NCBI GenBank assembly: GCA_041398825.1
Contig: JAWKTX010000002.1
Span: 558,001-622,000 of the forward strand
DNA from: Planctomycetaceae bacterium
Lineage (GTDB): Bacteria; Planctomycetota; Planctomycetia; Planctomycetales; Planctomycetaceae
Length of the DNA stretch: 64,000 bases
Direction: 5' to 3'
Part shown: piece after piece, positions 19,033 through 27,909 of the stretch
Position numbering within the stretch: the stretch's first letter is position 1
How the letters are laid out: every line of letters begins with the position of its first letter
Position numbers and translations under genes: made by a program
The notes under the pieces: generated by a model
What the model was told of the DNA's origin: nothing
Database searches by the model: none
What the model saw: only the letters and a program-made list of their open reading frames with translations

Positions 19033-19574
19033 GACGTTGCCTCCCCAGTCTCCAATTGTCGTTGCATGCAAGCCAGCAAGGCGGATCGAAGTCGATGCAG
19101 TGTCACCTTCAGCCCGCCAGGACTCCTGCCGATCATCTCTGCATACTCTGCGAGCGTGCTCCGATGGGAATACCGCTGGAGAAGCAATTGCCGGTCCTGC
19201 GCTCTCAGCTTCCCCAGGCACTCGCGCAGCGCTTCATGCCGCAACTGAAGATTGTAGTCTGCTTCAGCAAGCTCAGATTCGATGATCTCCTCCAGTTCGC
19301 CACTGAAGACAAGCCTGGAATCACGAGCCTGCGATTTTCGGAAATTCAGCACTTCGTACCGCGCAACACTGAACGCCCATGCCTTGAAGTTCGTCCCCAA
19401 TTCGAAGTCAGTTCGCTTCTCCCAGAGCTTCGTATTCGCCTGCTGGGCCACATCACCCGCAGCTGGATCACCCGGCAGGAGCGAACGGACATACAACTGC
19501 AACGCCAACTGATGCTCAGTCAGTTGAGTCACAAATGCAGTGTCAAAATCACCGGGGCTTGTGTCTGGCATCAC
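19029..19574 (-). CDS. ECF sigma factor, Rhodopirellula/Verrucomicrobium type
   Basis: A 181-residue sigma-70 family factor. Region 2 has QLALQLYVRSLLPGDPAAGD, then VAQQANTKLWEKR and the conserved FKAWAFSVARYEVLNFRKSQ. Region 4 at ~120-175 has ECLGKLRAQDRQLLLQRYS and the helix-turn-helix LAEYAEMIGRSPGGLKVTLH. The FKAWAFSVARYEVLN signature is characteristic of the planctomycete/verrucomicrobial ECF group that pairs with FecR-like proteins. It heads a six-gene minus-strand operon and is translationally coupled to the FecR/LamG gene. It probably drives its own operon, although I cannot mark its promoter with confidence. Confidence 0.93.
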   Translation of the reverse strand: MMPDTSPGDFDTAFVTQLTEHQLALQLYVRSLLPGDPAAGDVAQQANTKLWEKRTDFELGTNFKAWAFSVARYEVLNFRKSQARDSRLVFSGELEEIIESELAEADYNLQLRHEALRECLGKLRAQDRQLLLQRYSHRSTLAEYAEMIGRSPGGLKVTLHRLRSALLACMQRQLETGEATS

Positions 19575-20136
19575 TGCATATGCCGCGGAAGGCCGAATGG
19601 TTAACAGAAAATTTTGAAACTAATTGCAGCAAATGACGTAAACTCCCAATTGGATTGACTGTTGCGCAGTTTTCGATCTTCCGGAAAACGTCGACCGCAG
19701 TCTGAAGGCCTCAAACCAGGAGGCCTCTTCGAACTGGACTCGAACCAGACTGCCGATCACGGACAGTCACGAGGGCAACAGGAATCCGCCATCTTAGCCT
19801 CAGGAACGTGAACTCCTGTTGATCGCTTCCCCGACTTGTCCCCGGTTTGAACCGCACTGGAACTGTCTGCGGTTGGGATAAGTTTCTCCATCAAACGAGA
19901 AGCACTCGCCGCAATTGAACGCGACGAACGGCGTTTTCAAAGTCAAAAGTTCAGACAACGACTTGCAGAGAACTGTGTCGTTCAACCCTCGGAGAGCACG
20001 AGACCGATTGAACAAATCGGTATGAGAGAGGAACGCTGACATTCCAAGTAAGAGTCCACCGCCAAAAACGAGGCTGGGCTTCATTCAGAAAAGGTCGGGG
20101 CAACCATGAAGTTCCAGTCCTGTTCAGCTCCCCGGG
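19575..20136. other. upstream region of the sigma operon; mostly non-coding
   Basis: About 560 bp between the sigma factor gene and the hydrolase. It should contain the promoter of the minus-strand operon. Apart from one small possible gene (19800-20084) I see no clear feature. Confidence 0.4.
19800..20084 (-). CDS. possible small secreted protein
   Basis: A 94-residue open frame starting KPSLVFGGGLLLGMSAFLSH, a plausible signal peptide or anchor, followed by a Cys-containing segment (FNCGECFSFDG) and a polar tail. No ribosome-binding site precedes the ATG, and I recognise no family. It may be real or a chance frame in the operon's upstream region. Confidence 0.3.
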   Translation of the reverse strand: MKPSLVFGGGLLLGMSAFLSHTDLFNRSRALRGLNDTVLCKSLSELLTLKTPFVAFNCGECFSFDGETYPNRRQFQCGSNRGQVGEAINRSSRS

Positions 20137-20600
20137 TCATGACGTTGGGGCGATTGATCGTCCGAAAACAACTGCATCACCATTAGCTGCCTGTTGAAAA
20201 CGGAGTGGCTCGAGCAGGAGACCCTTAAGGATGAGCAGACGACGAAAAGGTGGAACTGGCTCGTCTGAACCAAGTCGGCGGATGGAGACGGACGCGGAAG
20301 AGTCGTTGATAACCTGAAACTCCATGAGCCAGTCGTCGTGCGGAAAACTCCGAACGGGGTGTCGAACATAAAACGTATTTCGAGCTTCGATGCCGGCCAG
20401 CGGTTGCGGTGGGTTGGCACCGAAGGCGAGCATCAATTGGTTGTTCGACCGGGAAATCCGCAGATCACCGTAAAGATCGCAGCGATACGTTCCGGCAAAC
20501 CTGACAGTCGGAATCTCGGAGGGCTGTTCGGCATCGCGTTCTTCTCTCGCTTCCGCCAGCCTCTTCTCCCGGTGCCATCCGGATTTGTCGACCTTTTTCC
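20137..20600 (-). pseudogene. out-of-frame C-terminal DUF3471-like domain of the serine hydrolase
   Basis: About 150 codons in a different frame from the catalytic domain, with clear protein texture: FAGTYRCDLYGDLRISRSNN, NTFYVRHPVRSFPHDDWLME and VSIRRLGSDEPVPPFRR. The 'GtY....l.v....n.L.l' pattern is that of the DUF3471-like beta domain that follows serine beta-lactamase domains. It joins the upstream frame if one base is removed from the poly-A/poly-T run at 20594-20598. Confidence 0.65.
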
Positions 20601-21745
20601 AAGAACGGCCGGTAGTGCCCGCGATCCCATTTTGCGTTCGGTCCGTCAATAAGTGCGTCCAGGACGTCGTACATCCCAGCATTCGGAAACTGCGACCATT
20701 CGCGGGTTGTCAGAATGGTCACGCCGATCATTTCCTCCGGCATGATGGCATAAACGGTGCCGGTTGAGCCGCCGTGGAAGCACAACCGTCCGCGATAGTC
20801 CATCACTTCCCAGCCGAGACCCGTCCCGTAGAACCTGGCCGCGTACGGATTTCCTTCCTGATTCCATGTGACAGGGATCGACATGTGAATCGTTTGCATC
20901 ATTCGTCTCGTTTGAAACTTCAACAGACGGTGGTTCGACTCGTCTGATGCCATCGCAGCGAGCATCCACTTTGCCATGTCGTCCGACGTGGAACGAATGG
21001 ATCCGGCCGGTGACGTGTATTTCATAGCGGCTTCTGGCAGTTCGACAGGCTGTAACTCTCCGTCGACCCACTGATGAATGGTCGTCGGAGATTCGTCGGG
21101 CTCCGAGCGTCGAGTTGTCGATGTCGACTGCATGTTTAGCGGAGTGAGTAATCGGTTTCTCACGAACTCCTCCCACGAAGTCCCGGACGTTCGGGAAATC
21201 ACTTCGCCCAGCACATAGAACATCAGGTTATTGTACGTGGATTTCTCGCGGAGACCGCTGACAGGCTGCAGGTAGCGAACTCGTTCCACGATTTCCTTCG
21301 GGCTAACATCGCCGCGGGAAGGCAGGAGGTCTCCGCGTTCGAGTCCTGTGCGATGGCAGACCAGATCACGAATGGTTGTATGCTGCGTCCGATAGTCATC
21401 ACAGAAGCGAAGTTCGGGAAGATGCTGAACGACGGGATCGTCCCAGGCGATCTTCCCTTCTTCCACCATAACCGCCAGTGCTGTCGCGATGAAGTTCTTG
21501 GTGATGGAGGCGAGGGGAAACCGCGTTGTCGATGTCACTTCGTCATTGCCGCCCAGCCTTGTGACACCATAGCCCCTGGATAACAGCACGTCACCGTTGC
21601 GAATAATCGCGATGCTTGCGCCCGGAATTCCGCGTTCCTGCATGGCATCAACCACATAGCTATCAAATCCATCCAGTACGTCATCTGGCAATGCGAATGG
21701 GCATTGCAGAAGAACAAACATCAACAACAGAGACCGCCTTTTCAT
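20465..21745 (-). CDS. serine beta-lactamase-like hydrolase (class C/esterase type), frameshifted
   Basis: Exported serine hydrolase of the beta-lactamase/PBP4* family (PF00144). I start it at the ATG at 21745, which begins a good signal peptide (KRRSLLLMFVLLQCPFALP). The in-frame extension to 22024 looks non-coding. Active-site elements are all present: S80-I-T-K83 (nucleophile and base), Y171-N-N173, and H324-G-G326. The reading frame continues past the catalytic domain only into nonsense-like, basic sequence. The expected C-terminal domain continues in the +1 frame (20137 to about 20600), so a single-base indel near the A5 run at 20594-20598 has split the gene. Members hydrolyse esters, D-amino peptides or beta-lactams; the substrate is unknown. 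The catalytic part is complete and could still fold. Confidence 0.8.
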   Translation of the reverse strand: MKRRSLLLMFVLLQCPFALPDDVLDGFDSYVVDAMQERGIPGASIAIIRNGDVLLSRGYGVTRLGGNDEVTSTTRFPLASITKNFIATALAVMVEEGKIAWDDPVVQHLPELRFCDDYRTQHTTIRDLVCHRTGLERGDLLPSRGDVSPKEIVERVRYLQPVSGLREKSTYNNLMFYVLGEVISRTSGTSWEEFVRNRLLTPLNMQSTSTTRRSEPDESPTTIHQWVDGELQPVELPEAAMKYTSPAGSIRSTSDDMAKWMLAAMASDESNHRLLKFQTRRMMQTIHMSIPVTWNQEGNPYAARFYGTGLGWEVMDYRGRLCFHGGSTGTVYAIMPEEMIGVTILTTREWSQFPNAGMYDVLDALIDGPNAKWDRGHYRPFLEKGRQIRMAPGEEAGGSERRTRCRTALRDSDCQVCRNVSLRSLR

Positions 21746-22084
21746 CGTTCTGTGCTTTCCGTCGACGGGACCCATGCAGTGGTAGACAGCGGCCATCCCA
21801 CTCCGTAGAAATGCGATTCCAGCAACACAGCACCACCTTCGCAAGTGACTATCAGCCGCCAGGGAAACTCTTCCAGCAGCAGTCACCAAACGAATCCAAT
21901 CAACCATGGTCGCCGTCACTGCTGCCTGTCCAGACAACGACCAGAATCGCCGGATTGCTGCGAGTGATGCGTCCATCTGGAACCCGGCACTGCCACAACT
22001 CCGGTGAATGCTTTTGTTATACACCCTCTTTCATGCGGTGATAAGTATCGGAACAGTTGGGCGTTCAGACTCGCCCGACCATGT

Positions 22085-22381
22085 CTAATTTCTTCTCACT
22101 GGCGGTTTCCAAAGGAGTTGACCGTTGCTGTCCCTTATTTCCAGCACTTCGTCTACGAAGAAAGCAATGCGGCGGAATCCTTGTTGTGACGGACTTTTCT
22201 TCTTCCAGCATGCCGTAATGGTTGGCCGTCCTACGCCTTCATCGTCGATTCCATCGTCCAGCGCTATGCCTTGAGAGGAAACAAAAACCTGCTTTTGCCC
22301 GTCAGTAAACTCCACGATGAATTCTTCTGGCCAAAAAACCTGTTCGAATTCTGCTCGCAACCTTGTCAGTTCCTCGTGCAT
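22085..22381 (-). CDS. small conserved-looking protein, unknown function
   Basis: A 98-residue protein starting HEELTRLRAEFEQVFWPEEF. A beta-rich part follows (FIVEFTDGQKQVFVSSQG, then RIAFFVDEVLEIRDSNGQLL). The composition is ordinary, and the charge pattern and alternating strands suggest a real small cytosolic protein. I do not recognise a family. I prefer the ATG at 22381, because the longer frame to 22462 adds a residue mix unlike the rest. No ribosome-binding site is visible. It lies 339 bp upstream of the beta-lactamase-like gene on the same strand. Confidence 0.5.
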   Translation of the reverse strand: MHEELTRLRAEFEQVFWPEEFIVEFTDGQKQVFVSSQGIALDDGIDDEGVGRPTITACWKKKSPSQQGFRRIAFFVDEVLEIRDSNGQLLWKPPVRRN

Positions 22382-22462
22382 GACGAAATAGCAATAAAAG
22401 TAAGTTGTGATGTGGCAGTGGACGGAGAAAATGAGCGAGGTTCGTAATGAACCAGAAGCCAT

Positions 22463-23451
22463 TGACCATGACTCGGCTTCGCCGGCTGGTCATTCGGCAC
22501 TTCGGGGTTAAATTCAATGTCCGTTGAAAAACCGGAACAGGCACGCAGGACGCCTGGAAACCATCGTGTTTTAAGGTCTCCTGCTGGAGCCAGTTCCGTT
22601 TTTTAAACAGGCTGTCAGGTTAGCCGTCGACCGACGGCGGTACTCGCAGTATCCAATCAATCGCAGTCATGAATTGAGCTCCAGTTTCGTTCATTGTCTC
22701 GTCGCCCAAAAGGGCCGAAGGTCGCGGGTTTCCTGAACGCGGATGAAGTTTCTATTGGCAGATGTTGTCCGCACCTGTCTTGCCGCGGCTCACTGATGCT
22801 ATTCGCGAGCCGAAGCAGCGATCAAAAAACCACCGTAACTGCCCCGGAAATTCACTGGGGTAAACTGATGTGCCACCGTTGCTTTATGGTGAGGTTTTTT
22901 GGGGTGTAAGGCAGGCTGCAAGTGCTGCGTGTTTCAGACTGGATGAAAAGGAAAATCCAGGGATGCGTGTCGTGTGCCGAATGCTGAATCTGCCCGAATG
23001 AATATAGGGGCGTTGCAAAACCGGAACCGGCACCCTTGCACATATCAGGCCGTTCCGGTGCTGATCATCCGACATGAACACGATGACGGGCTGCTGCCCG
23101 GAAATGCAGAATGCGTCGGACCTGCCGCCGTTTACTTTCTGAAGAGACTGACAAATACATCTTGAGCGGACCTGTCGGCCACGGGGCAATCGAAACGCAA
23201 CGCGATTCTGTGACGGATTCTCCGTTGACTGCATCTGTCGGATGAACACAATCGGCGAGCAGGCTGATGTCAGCGTTGAGGGGCGAACATTTTTCTGTTG
23301 ACGAACGTTTGGTATAAGCTGCCGGAAAGGGAACACTTACGCGGGTTCGCCGCAGAACAGGCCGCAGCAAATTCGAACGCACTTTGATTTCCAGTTCGAT
23401 GTTGCCCTTTTCATTTCCTGGTCAGGGCATCTCATCAGGGCGTAACGTTAG
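22463..23451. other. gene-poor region with an inverted repeat and a sulfatase-like scrap
   Basis: About 1 kb with no acceptable gene. An imperfect inverted repeat (AAAAACCGGAACAGGC near 22526-22541 and GCCAGTTCCGTTTTTT near 22591-22606) could form a stem ending in a T run. A related motif (AAAACCGGAACCGGCAC) recurs near 23017. On the minus strand at ~23030-23115 a frame reads QQPVIVFMSDDQH, which matches the N-terminal metal-binding segment of sulfatases but has no continuation, so it is probably a gene scrap. Confidence 0.4.
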
Positions 23452-24627
23452 ATGGCAAAACGCAGGTCGAAATCTTACAAGTCGCAGCTGACAAAGGCTG
23501 GAAAAAACTACGTGGATCTGTTTTCCGCCAGTTCAGACTGGTCTTTGTCTGAGTATCTCGATCGAACGTGGAAAGACGCACAGCAATTTCTCGACACTGC
23601 TGCTGAACAATCCCGATGTCAAACGCTTGCCGAAGGTTATCCGGAGTTTCCACGCGAACATATCAGTGAACTTGGAATGCTGTTTGAGCTCCGAACAAAG
23701 TTCGAAAATGAAGGTGTCGCGAGGAGAGTGCTGTGTGACGACGTGGCTGAGATGGAGATTCTACGCGCGCATTATCGACTTTGGTTTGCGTTGCGTTCAT
23801 TTGAGCCGCCTGGCATCGACATCCGGCATTTGTTGTTTTTTTGTGGAGTCGGTGAGGTTGAATTCGCGAAGGAGCTGGCGATGGGCCGCCGCGGAGCCAA
23901 CACACTTTTCCTGCATTCGTCGGAAATGGTTTGGGCTGCCACGACCGCGATGCTCAATCGGCAATACGACACCGTTCGACTGATCATTGACAAGGCAAAT
24001 TCATTTCGCAGGAACTCTTTCACGGACCGCGAATGGAATATCCTGAAACTATTTCAGGCGGCGCTGGACCGGGATTCGCGAGCAGTGGCCGATCTGTTGA
24101 ATGAGCGGGTCGAGCAGACAAGACGTCAGCGTATCAAACCGGGGTTTGAAGAAGTTGTGGCGCTGGACGCCCACGGATTGTATTGGCTGCTGGCCGATAT
24201 CGACCCCTCTCTCTTGTCGGACTTTGATCCGACTCGCGGTCATCCGTGGGACGCCGAGTTTCATGATTGGTGTGTTCAGAATCCGGCAAACGAGTCCATT
24301 TTAGGCGGTTCGGCACCCCACGTAGTCCGTGATGTTCTTCAACGCAACACGCCAACATGGATGCCCCAGCCAGCACCGCTCTATGATGTGATCCTTTGTG
24401 AGGGCGACGTTGAGAATGCGGCGCTCGTTCAAGTTGTTGACGAATGTTTTGATTGTCACAACGTTTACGACCCCAAACGAGTGTTCGGGATCCTGCCCAC
24501 GACTGTGTACTTCGAGACAAGTCATAAATTTGCAACAAAGGTGGCGGGCAGAATCACTGCAGCCGGAGGAAAGGCTGAAGTGAGAATGACGGAAGGAACG
24601 CCTTACCAGTCAGTGCTTAATCATTAA
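23452..24627 (+). CDS. unknown helical protein with L7/L12-like C-terminal domain
   Basis: A 391-residue cytosolic protein. Residues ~1-300 are helical (basic start AKRRSKSYKSQLTKAGKNY; HYRLWFALRSFEPPG; VWAATTAMLNRQYDTVRLII; DREWNILKLFQAALDRDSRA). They resemble, without a decisive motif, Imm49-type immunity or SEL1-like helical proteins. The last ~75 residues (YDVILCEGDVENAALVQVVD ... TSHKFATKVAGRITAAGGKA) follow the pattern of the ribosomal L7/L12 C-terminal fold: beta-alpha-alpha-beta-alpha-beta ending in 'Ak.ia..le.aGgkaevr'. A ClpS-like fold is an alternative. The downstream hydrolase gene is on the same strand and may be co-transcribed. Function unknown. Confidence 0.65.
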   Translation: MAKRRSKSYKSQLTKAGKNYVDLFSASSDWSLSEYLDRTWKDAQQFLDTAAEQSRCQTLAEGYPEFPREHISELGMLFELRTKFENEGVARRVLCDDVAEMEILRAHYRLWFALRSFEPPGIDIRHLLFFCGVGEVEFAKELAMGRRGANTLFLHSSEMVWAATTAMLNRQYDTVRLIIDKANSFRRNSFTDREWNILKLFQAALDRDSRAVADLLNERVEQTRRQRIKPGFEEVVALDAHGLYWLLADIDPSLLSDFDPTRGHPWDAEFHDWCVQNPANESILGGSAPHVVRDVLQRNTPTWMPQPAPLYDVILCEGDVENAALVQVVDECFDCHNVYDPKRVFGILPTTVYFETSHKFATKVAGRITAAGGKAEVRMTEGTPYQSVLNH

Positions 24628-24770
24628 GTAATGCGATCGCATGAATTTGATTCCTCAGGAACGGATTCGAAACGTCAAGACCATTGGCCTGCATTCAGAC
24701 AAAGTGCTTCATGAATTGCTTTCAGCATCAGATCTACCCCACAGAGCCACAAGTGGCGGTTCAACGCGTG

Positions 24771-25994
24771 ATGTTATCCTCGCGTGATTTGACCGGCACT
24801 GACTTCAGTGCATTGCATACGGCTTTGGGGGTGAGTCGTGTTTTGTTGGTGCATGGAACATTTATGGGCGACGATCCGTTTGGGATCGGAGACGTGCTGC
24901 GGCTGATTGCAGAAAAAGTCCCCCTGATTTCCGGGCAACTTCAGGACCTTGCAGAAACAGTCGTCAGCAAAAGTCGCCCGTTCATCACAAGTTTGACGGA
25001 TGACATCGGCAACTATACCGAAGGTTACCGAGATGCTTTTCAGCAGATTGTCGGACCGGATCCGCACGTTGAATTGCTGAATCCGACATGGTCTGGTCAA
25101 AACCATCACTTTGCCCGGGCTGATCTGGCTGTTCGATTGTTCCAGTGGCTACTGAATCAGTCGTTTCACGCGGACGAACGCGTCCTGCTGTGGGGACATT
25201 CGCATGCAGGAAATGCATTCGCCCTGCTCAGCAATCTGATGGCGAATGATCGAGTGTCGGTCGAACAGTTTTTTGCCGCTTCGAATCATCCAGCCGATTC
25301 CCACTGGATTCAGGTTCGAAGTGAACTGGCGTCGACAACGGGACCGCATCCATTGGCGGGAAGAATTCTGATTGCAGCCTTTGGCACACCCGTCCGGTAT
25401 GCGTGGGACACCCGCGGACTGAAATCACTGGTGCATGTTCTGCACGACGTACCTCATTCCGGAGAATTCGAAAGCATTTCCGCGGAGGTATTGAGAACGG
25501 ATCTTCAAGACAGGCCGTCAGCAACCGATTCTGAAGTGCTTGAGGCCACACAAACTCAACCATTGTTTCCTCCGCAACCGCTGCCGCACGTCATTAATGC
25601 AAAGTACGGCGATTGGGTGCAGGCCTTTGCAGTGGCAGAGACCGACAGCATTTCGATTCCGCACCTCGAATCGAATCGGCAGCTCAGCGAACTGCTGCAG
25701 AGAAATCTGATGCAGCACGAAGCTGAAATCGAAGCGTCTGAATCGTCCATCCCATGGAAACTCAGGCTGGTGCCTGCAGGACGTCTTCGACGACTTTGTC
25801 GGCGATGGATGACGGGAACACGCTTTCATACGAGCGGGCTGAATATCGCCGTGCAATACGAACCCAGCGGCCAGCGCGCTCACGGTCTGCCTTTGGAACA
25901 CACCATCATGGGGCACGGAGTCGCCACAACAATCGAATGGCTGCCGGCACACCTGAGGCTTGTGGCGGACGCGCTGGCCATTCAAAACAGGTAA
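24771..25994 (+). CDS. alpha/beta-hydrolase fold protein (lipase/esterase-like)
   Basis: A ~407-residue protein with the alpha/beta-hydrolase pattern. The strand-plus-oxyanion segment is VSRVLLVHGTFMGDDPFG near the N-terminus, and the nucleophile elbow is LLWGHSHAGNAF (G-x-S-x-A/G). A late His (HTIMGHGVATTIEWLP) may complete the triad. The start is uncertain: the frame is open back to a TTG at 24684, with ATGs at 24711 and 24771, none with a good ribosome-binding site. I chose 24771 because the fold begins directly after it. A short overlapping frame starting at the ATG at 24641 might be a leader or part of a broken N-terminus. The protein has no signal peptide. It may act with the unknown protein encoded 143 bp upstream. 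Confidence 0.65.
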   Translation: MLSSRDLTGTDFSALHTALGVSRVLLVHGTFMGDDPFGIGDVLRLIAEKVPLISGQLQDLAETVVSKSRPFITSLTDDIGNYTEGYRDAFQQIVGPDPHVELLNPTWSGQNHHFARADLAVRLFQWLLNQSFHADERVLLWGHSHAGNAFALLSNLMANDRVSVEQFFAASNHPADSHWIQVRSELASTTGPHPLAGRILIAAFGTPVRYAWDTRGLKSLVHVLHDVPHSGEFESISAEVLRTDLQDRPSATDSEVLEATQTQPLFPPQPLPHVINAKYGDWVQAFAVAETDSISIPHLESNRQLSELLQRNLMQHEAEIEASESSIPWKLRLVPAGRLRRLCRRWMTGTRFHTSGLNIAVQYEPSGQRAHGLPLEHTIMGHGVATTIEWLPAHLRLVADALAIQNR

Positions 25995-26487
25995 CAGGAT
26001 GTGCTGGGTAAACACGGTTGCCTGGTTGCCGCACGACGCTGAGGCTATCGCGTGACCTGATTCACCCTGCGTTCTGCTGGTGAGCCGGGGCGGCTGCGTG
26101 TTTTCCTTTTCTGCGGATGTCCCAGCGCTCCCGGGGGAGAATTCTGCGGCCTGTTTCGAAATGCGACAGATCTCAAACCCTCTCGGTGTCACTTTGTCGG
26201 CAGCGTTTGACGCCGGAGGCGTTCGCACGCTTCATTCCTCCCCCCGCTTGCCCGTATAACCCGGAGTTGACAGTGTTGGTGCGGTTCGGCGGTGTTGGCC
26301 CGGTTTGACCGCTTAGCGCTGCCAGTGAACAATATTGCCAGCGAACAATATTGTCGGCGACAGGCATGGGCACGCGACAGGTGCGGAGCGCCTGCAGGCT
26401 GATCGCTGGCAGACTGTCGAGGTTTCTTAATCCGCGCACTTGTTATCTTCATCGCGATATTCACTCATTCCAAAGGGACACTGGCAC
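25995..26487. other. intergenic region, no gene recognised
   Basis: About 490 bp. Short open frames on both strands lack starts and coding texture. The only distinctive item is the small tandem duplication at 26321-26352. Confidence 0.4.
26321..26352. repeat. 16-bp tandem duplication
   Basis: GCCAGTGAACAATATT is followed immediately by GCCAGCGAACAATATT (one mismatch). Each unit contains the palindrome AATATT, about 135-165 bp upstream of the GDSL/DUF1080 gene start. It could be paired operator sites, but nothing proves that. Confidence 0.5.
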
Positions 26488-27893
26488 ATGAAACAATCGG
26501 TCTTATCCCCTGTTTTCCACGCGTCATCGAGCGGCATTTTGCGAACGGCTTTCGTTCTCTCACTGGTATCAGCTGCGATTTTCGGATCAATGTTCGACAG
26601 TGCGCCGCTGGCAGCGGAAGCCTCCCGCGACGAACTGGCTCTGCCCGCAACTGACGATGGTCTTCCGGGGGCAGGCCCGATTCGCCGCTACGATTGGTTT
26701 GAGAAGCTTTGGCTGAATCGCCGGACTGACTTTGCAGAGAATGCAGCGCAGGAGAAAGGATCCGTCGTTTTTTTGGCGATTCGATTACTCAGGGATGGGG
26801 CGGTCGGCTGGCTCGGGCATTCCCCGAATTCAAATCCGCGAACCGAGGAATCAGTGGTGATACCACGCGTGGAATGTTGATACGCCTCCAGCAGGATGTT
26901 CTGTCGTTGAACCCGGCGGCCATTGTGATACTGGCCGGGACGAATGATCTTGAAGAAGGAGCCAGCGCCGAAGTCATCGCTGGCAATCTGCAACTGATTC
27001 TGGATGCCATTCGTGAGCACAATGATCAAACGCCGGTCATTTTGAATCTGGTCTTTCCAAGTTCTGAAAGCAAGAAGCGATCTGCTGACGACATTCGCAA
27101 AATCAATCTGCTTTTTCAGGCGGCGGTGAAGGCAAATCCTCAGGTGACCGTCATCGACACCTGGACTCTGTTTGCAAATGAAGACGGCGATGCCAGGAAA
27201 ACGGAATTCCCCGATCTACTGCACCCGAATGATGCGGGTTACGATAAGTGGATCGCCGCCCTGCGACCTGTGCTGGCGACGCTGGGATTCACAGAAACTG
27301 CGAATGACGACTTTGTGCCGGAAGAGGGCTTCAGCAGCCTGTTCAACGGTAAAGACCTGACGGGCTGGGGGTATCGCCCATCTTCAGAACAGGACATCAA
27401 ATCGCGTGAACGCTGGCGAAAAAACAATCCGGATGCACCTCCGTGGCCCATCATTACCGAAGCGAATTCGTTCGATGGCAAGACTGTAAGCTCTGATGGA
27501 CGGTACGTTGCCAGGAACGGTCGATTGATCGTGACGACTCCTATGGAAGGACGTCGCATTCAGCAGATCTGGACCACGCAGGAGTTCCCGGGCAACTTTG
27601 AGCTCCGGCTGCAGTTCCGCGCAACACCAAATGCTGACAGTGGAATTTTTATCCGTAAACCACAGTTGCAGTGCCGAGATTATGTGCTCGCTGGCCCCTG
27701 GAAAGAACTGAAGAACTACAAGCCCCAGGACTGGAATGATGTCGTCATCGTTGTGAAGAACGGTGTGGCTCACTGTACCTGCAACGGCGAAGTGCTGGAG
27801 GCCGAGTTTCAGGTTCCCGAGACGGGGCCAATCGGGCTCGAAGGCGATCGCGGTCAAATGGAATACCGTCGCATTCGCATACGGCAGTTGTAG
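26488..27893 (+). CDS. GDSL-type esterase fused to DUF1080, frameshifted at a poly-T run
   Basis: The start at the ATG at 26488 has AAAGGGA upstream and a signal peptide (residues ~15-45, ending PLAAEA). The frame reads to GSVVFL and then goes out of phase. If the seven-T run at 26768-26774 had one more T, translation would continue as FFGDSITQGWGGRLARAF, the GDSL block I with the catalytic Ser, and on through NRGISGDTTRG into the frame ending at 27893. That frame holds VILAGTNDLEEG (block III) and DLLHPNDAGYDKW (block V Asp/His). From ~27320 a DUF1080 domain follows (FSSLFNGKDLTGWGY, ADSGIFIRKP, GPIGLEGDRGQMEYRRIRIR). This is an exported carbohydrate-active esterase/glycoside-type protein. 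The break could be a real mutation, polymerase slippage or a sequencing error. Without correction the second frame could only start at about 26874. Confidence 0.8.
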
Positions 27894-27909
27894 GATTTGG
27901 ATCATTCGC

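Noticed and set aside
20465..20600. Programmed +1 frameshift in the serine hydrolase
   Set aside because: No known slippery or stimulatory element at the A5 run. An ordinary indel is the simpler explanation.
26117..26464. Overlapping short frames on both strands before the GDSL gene
   Set aside because: Pro/Arg/Cys-rich products typical of GC-rich non-coding DNA, and no starts with ribosome-binding sites.
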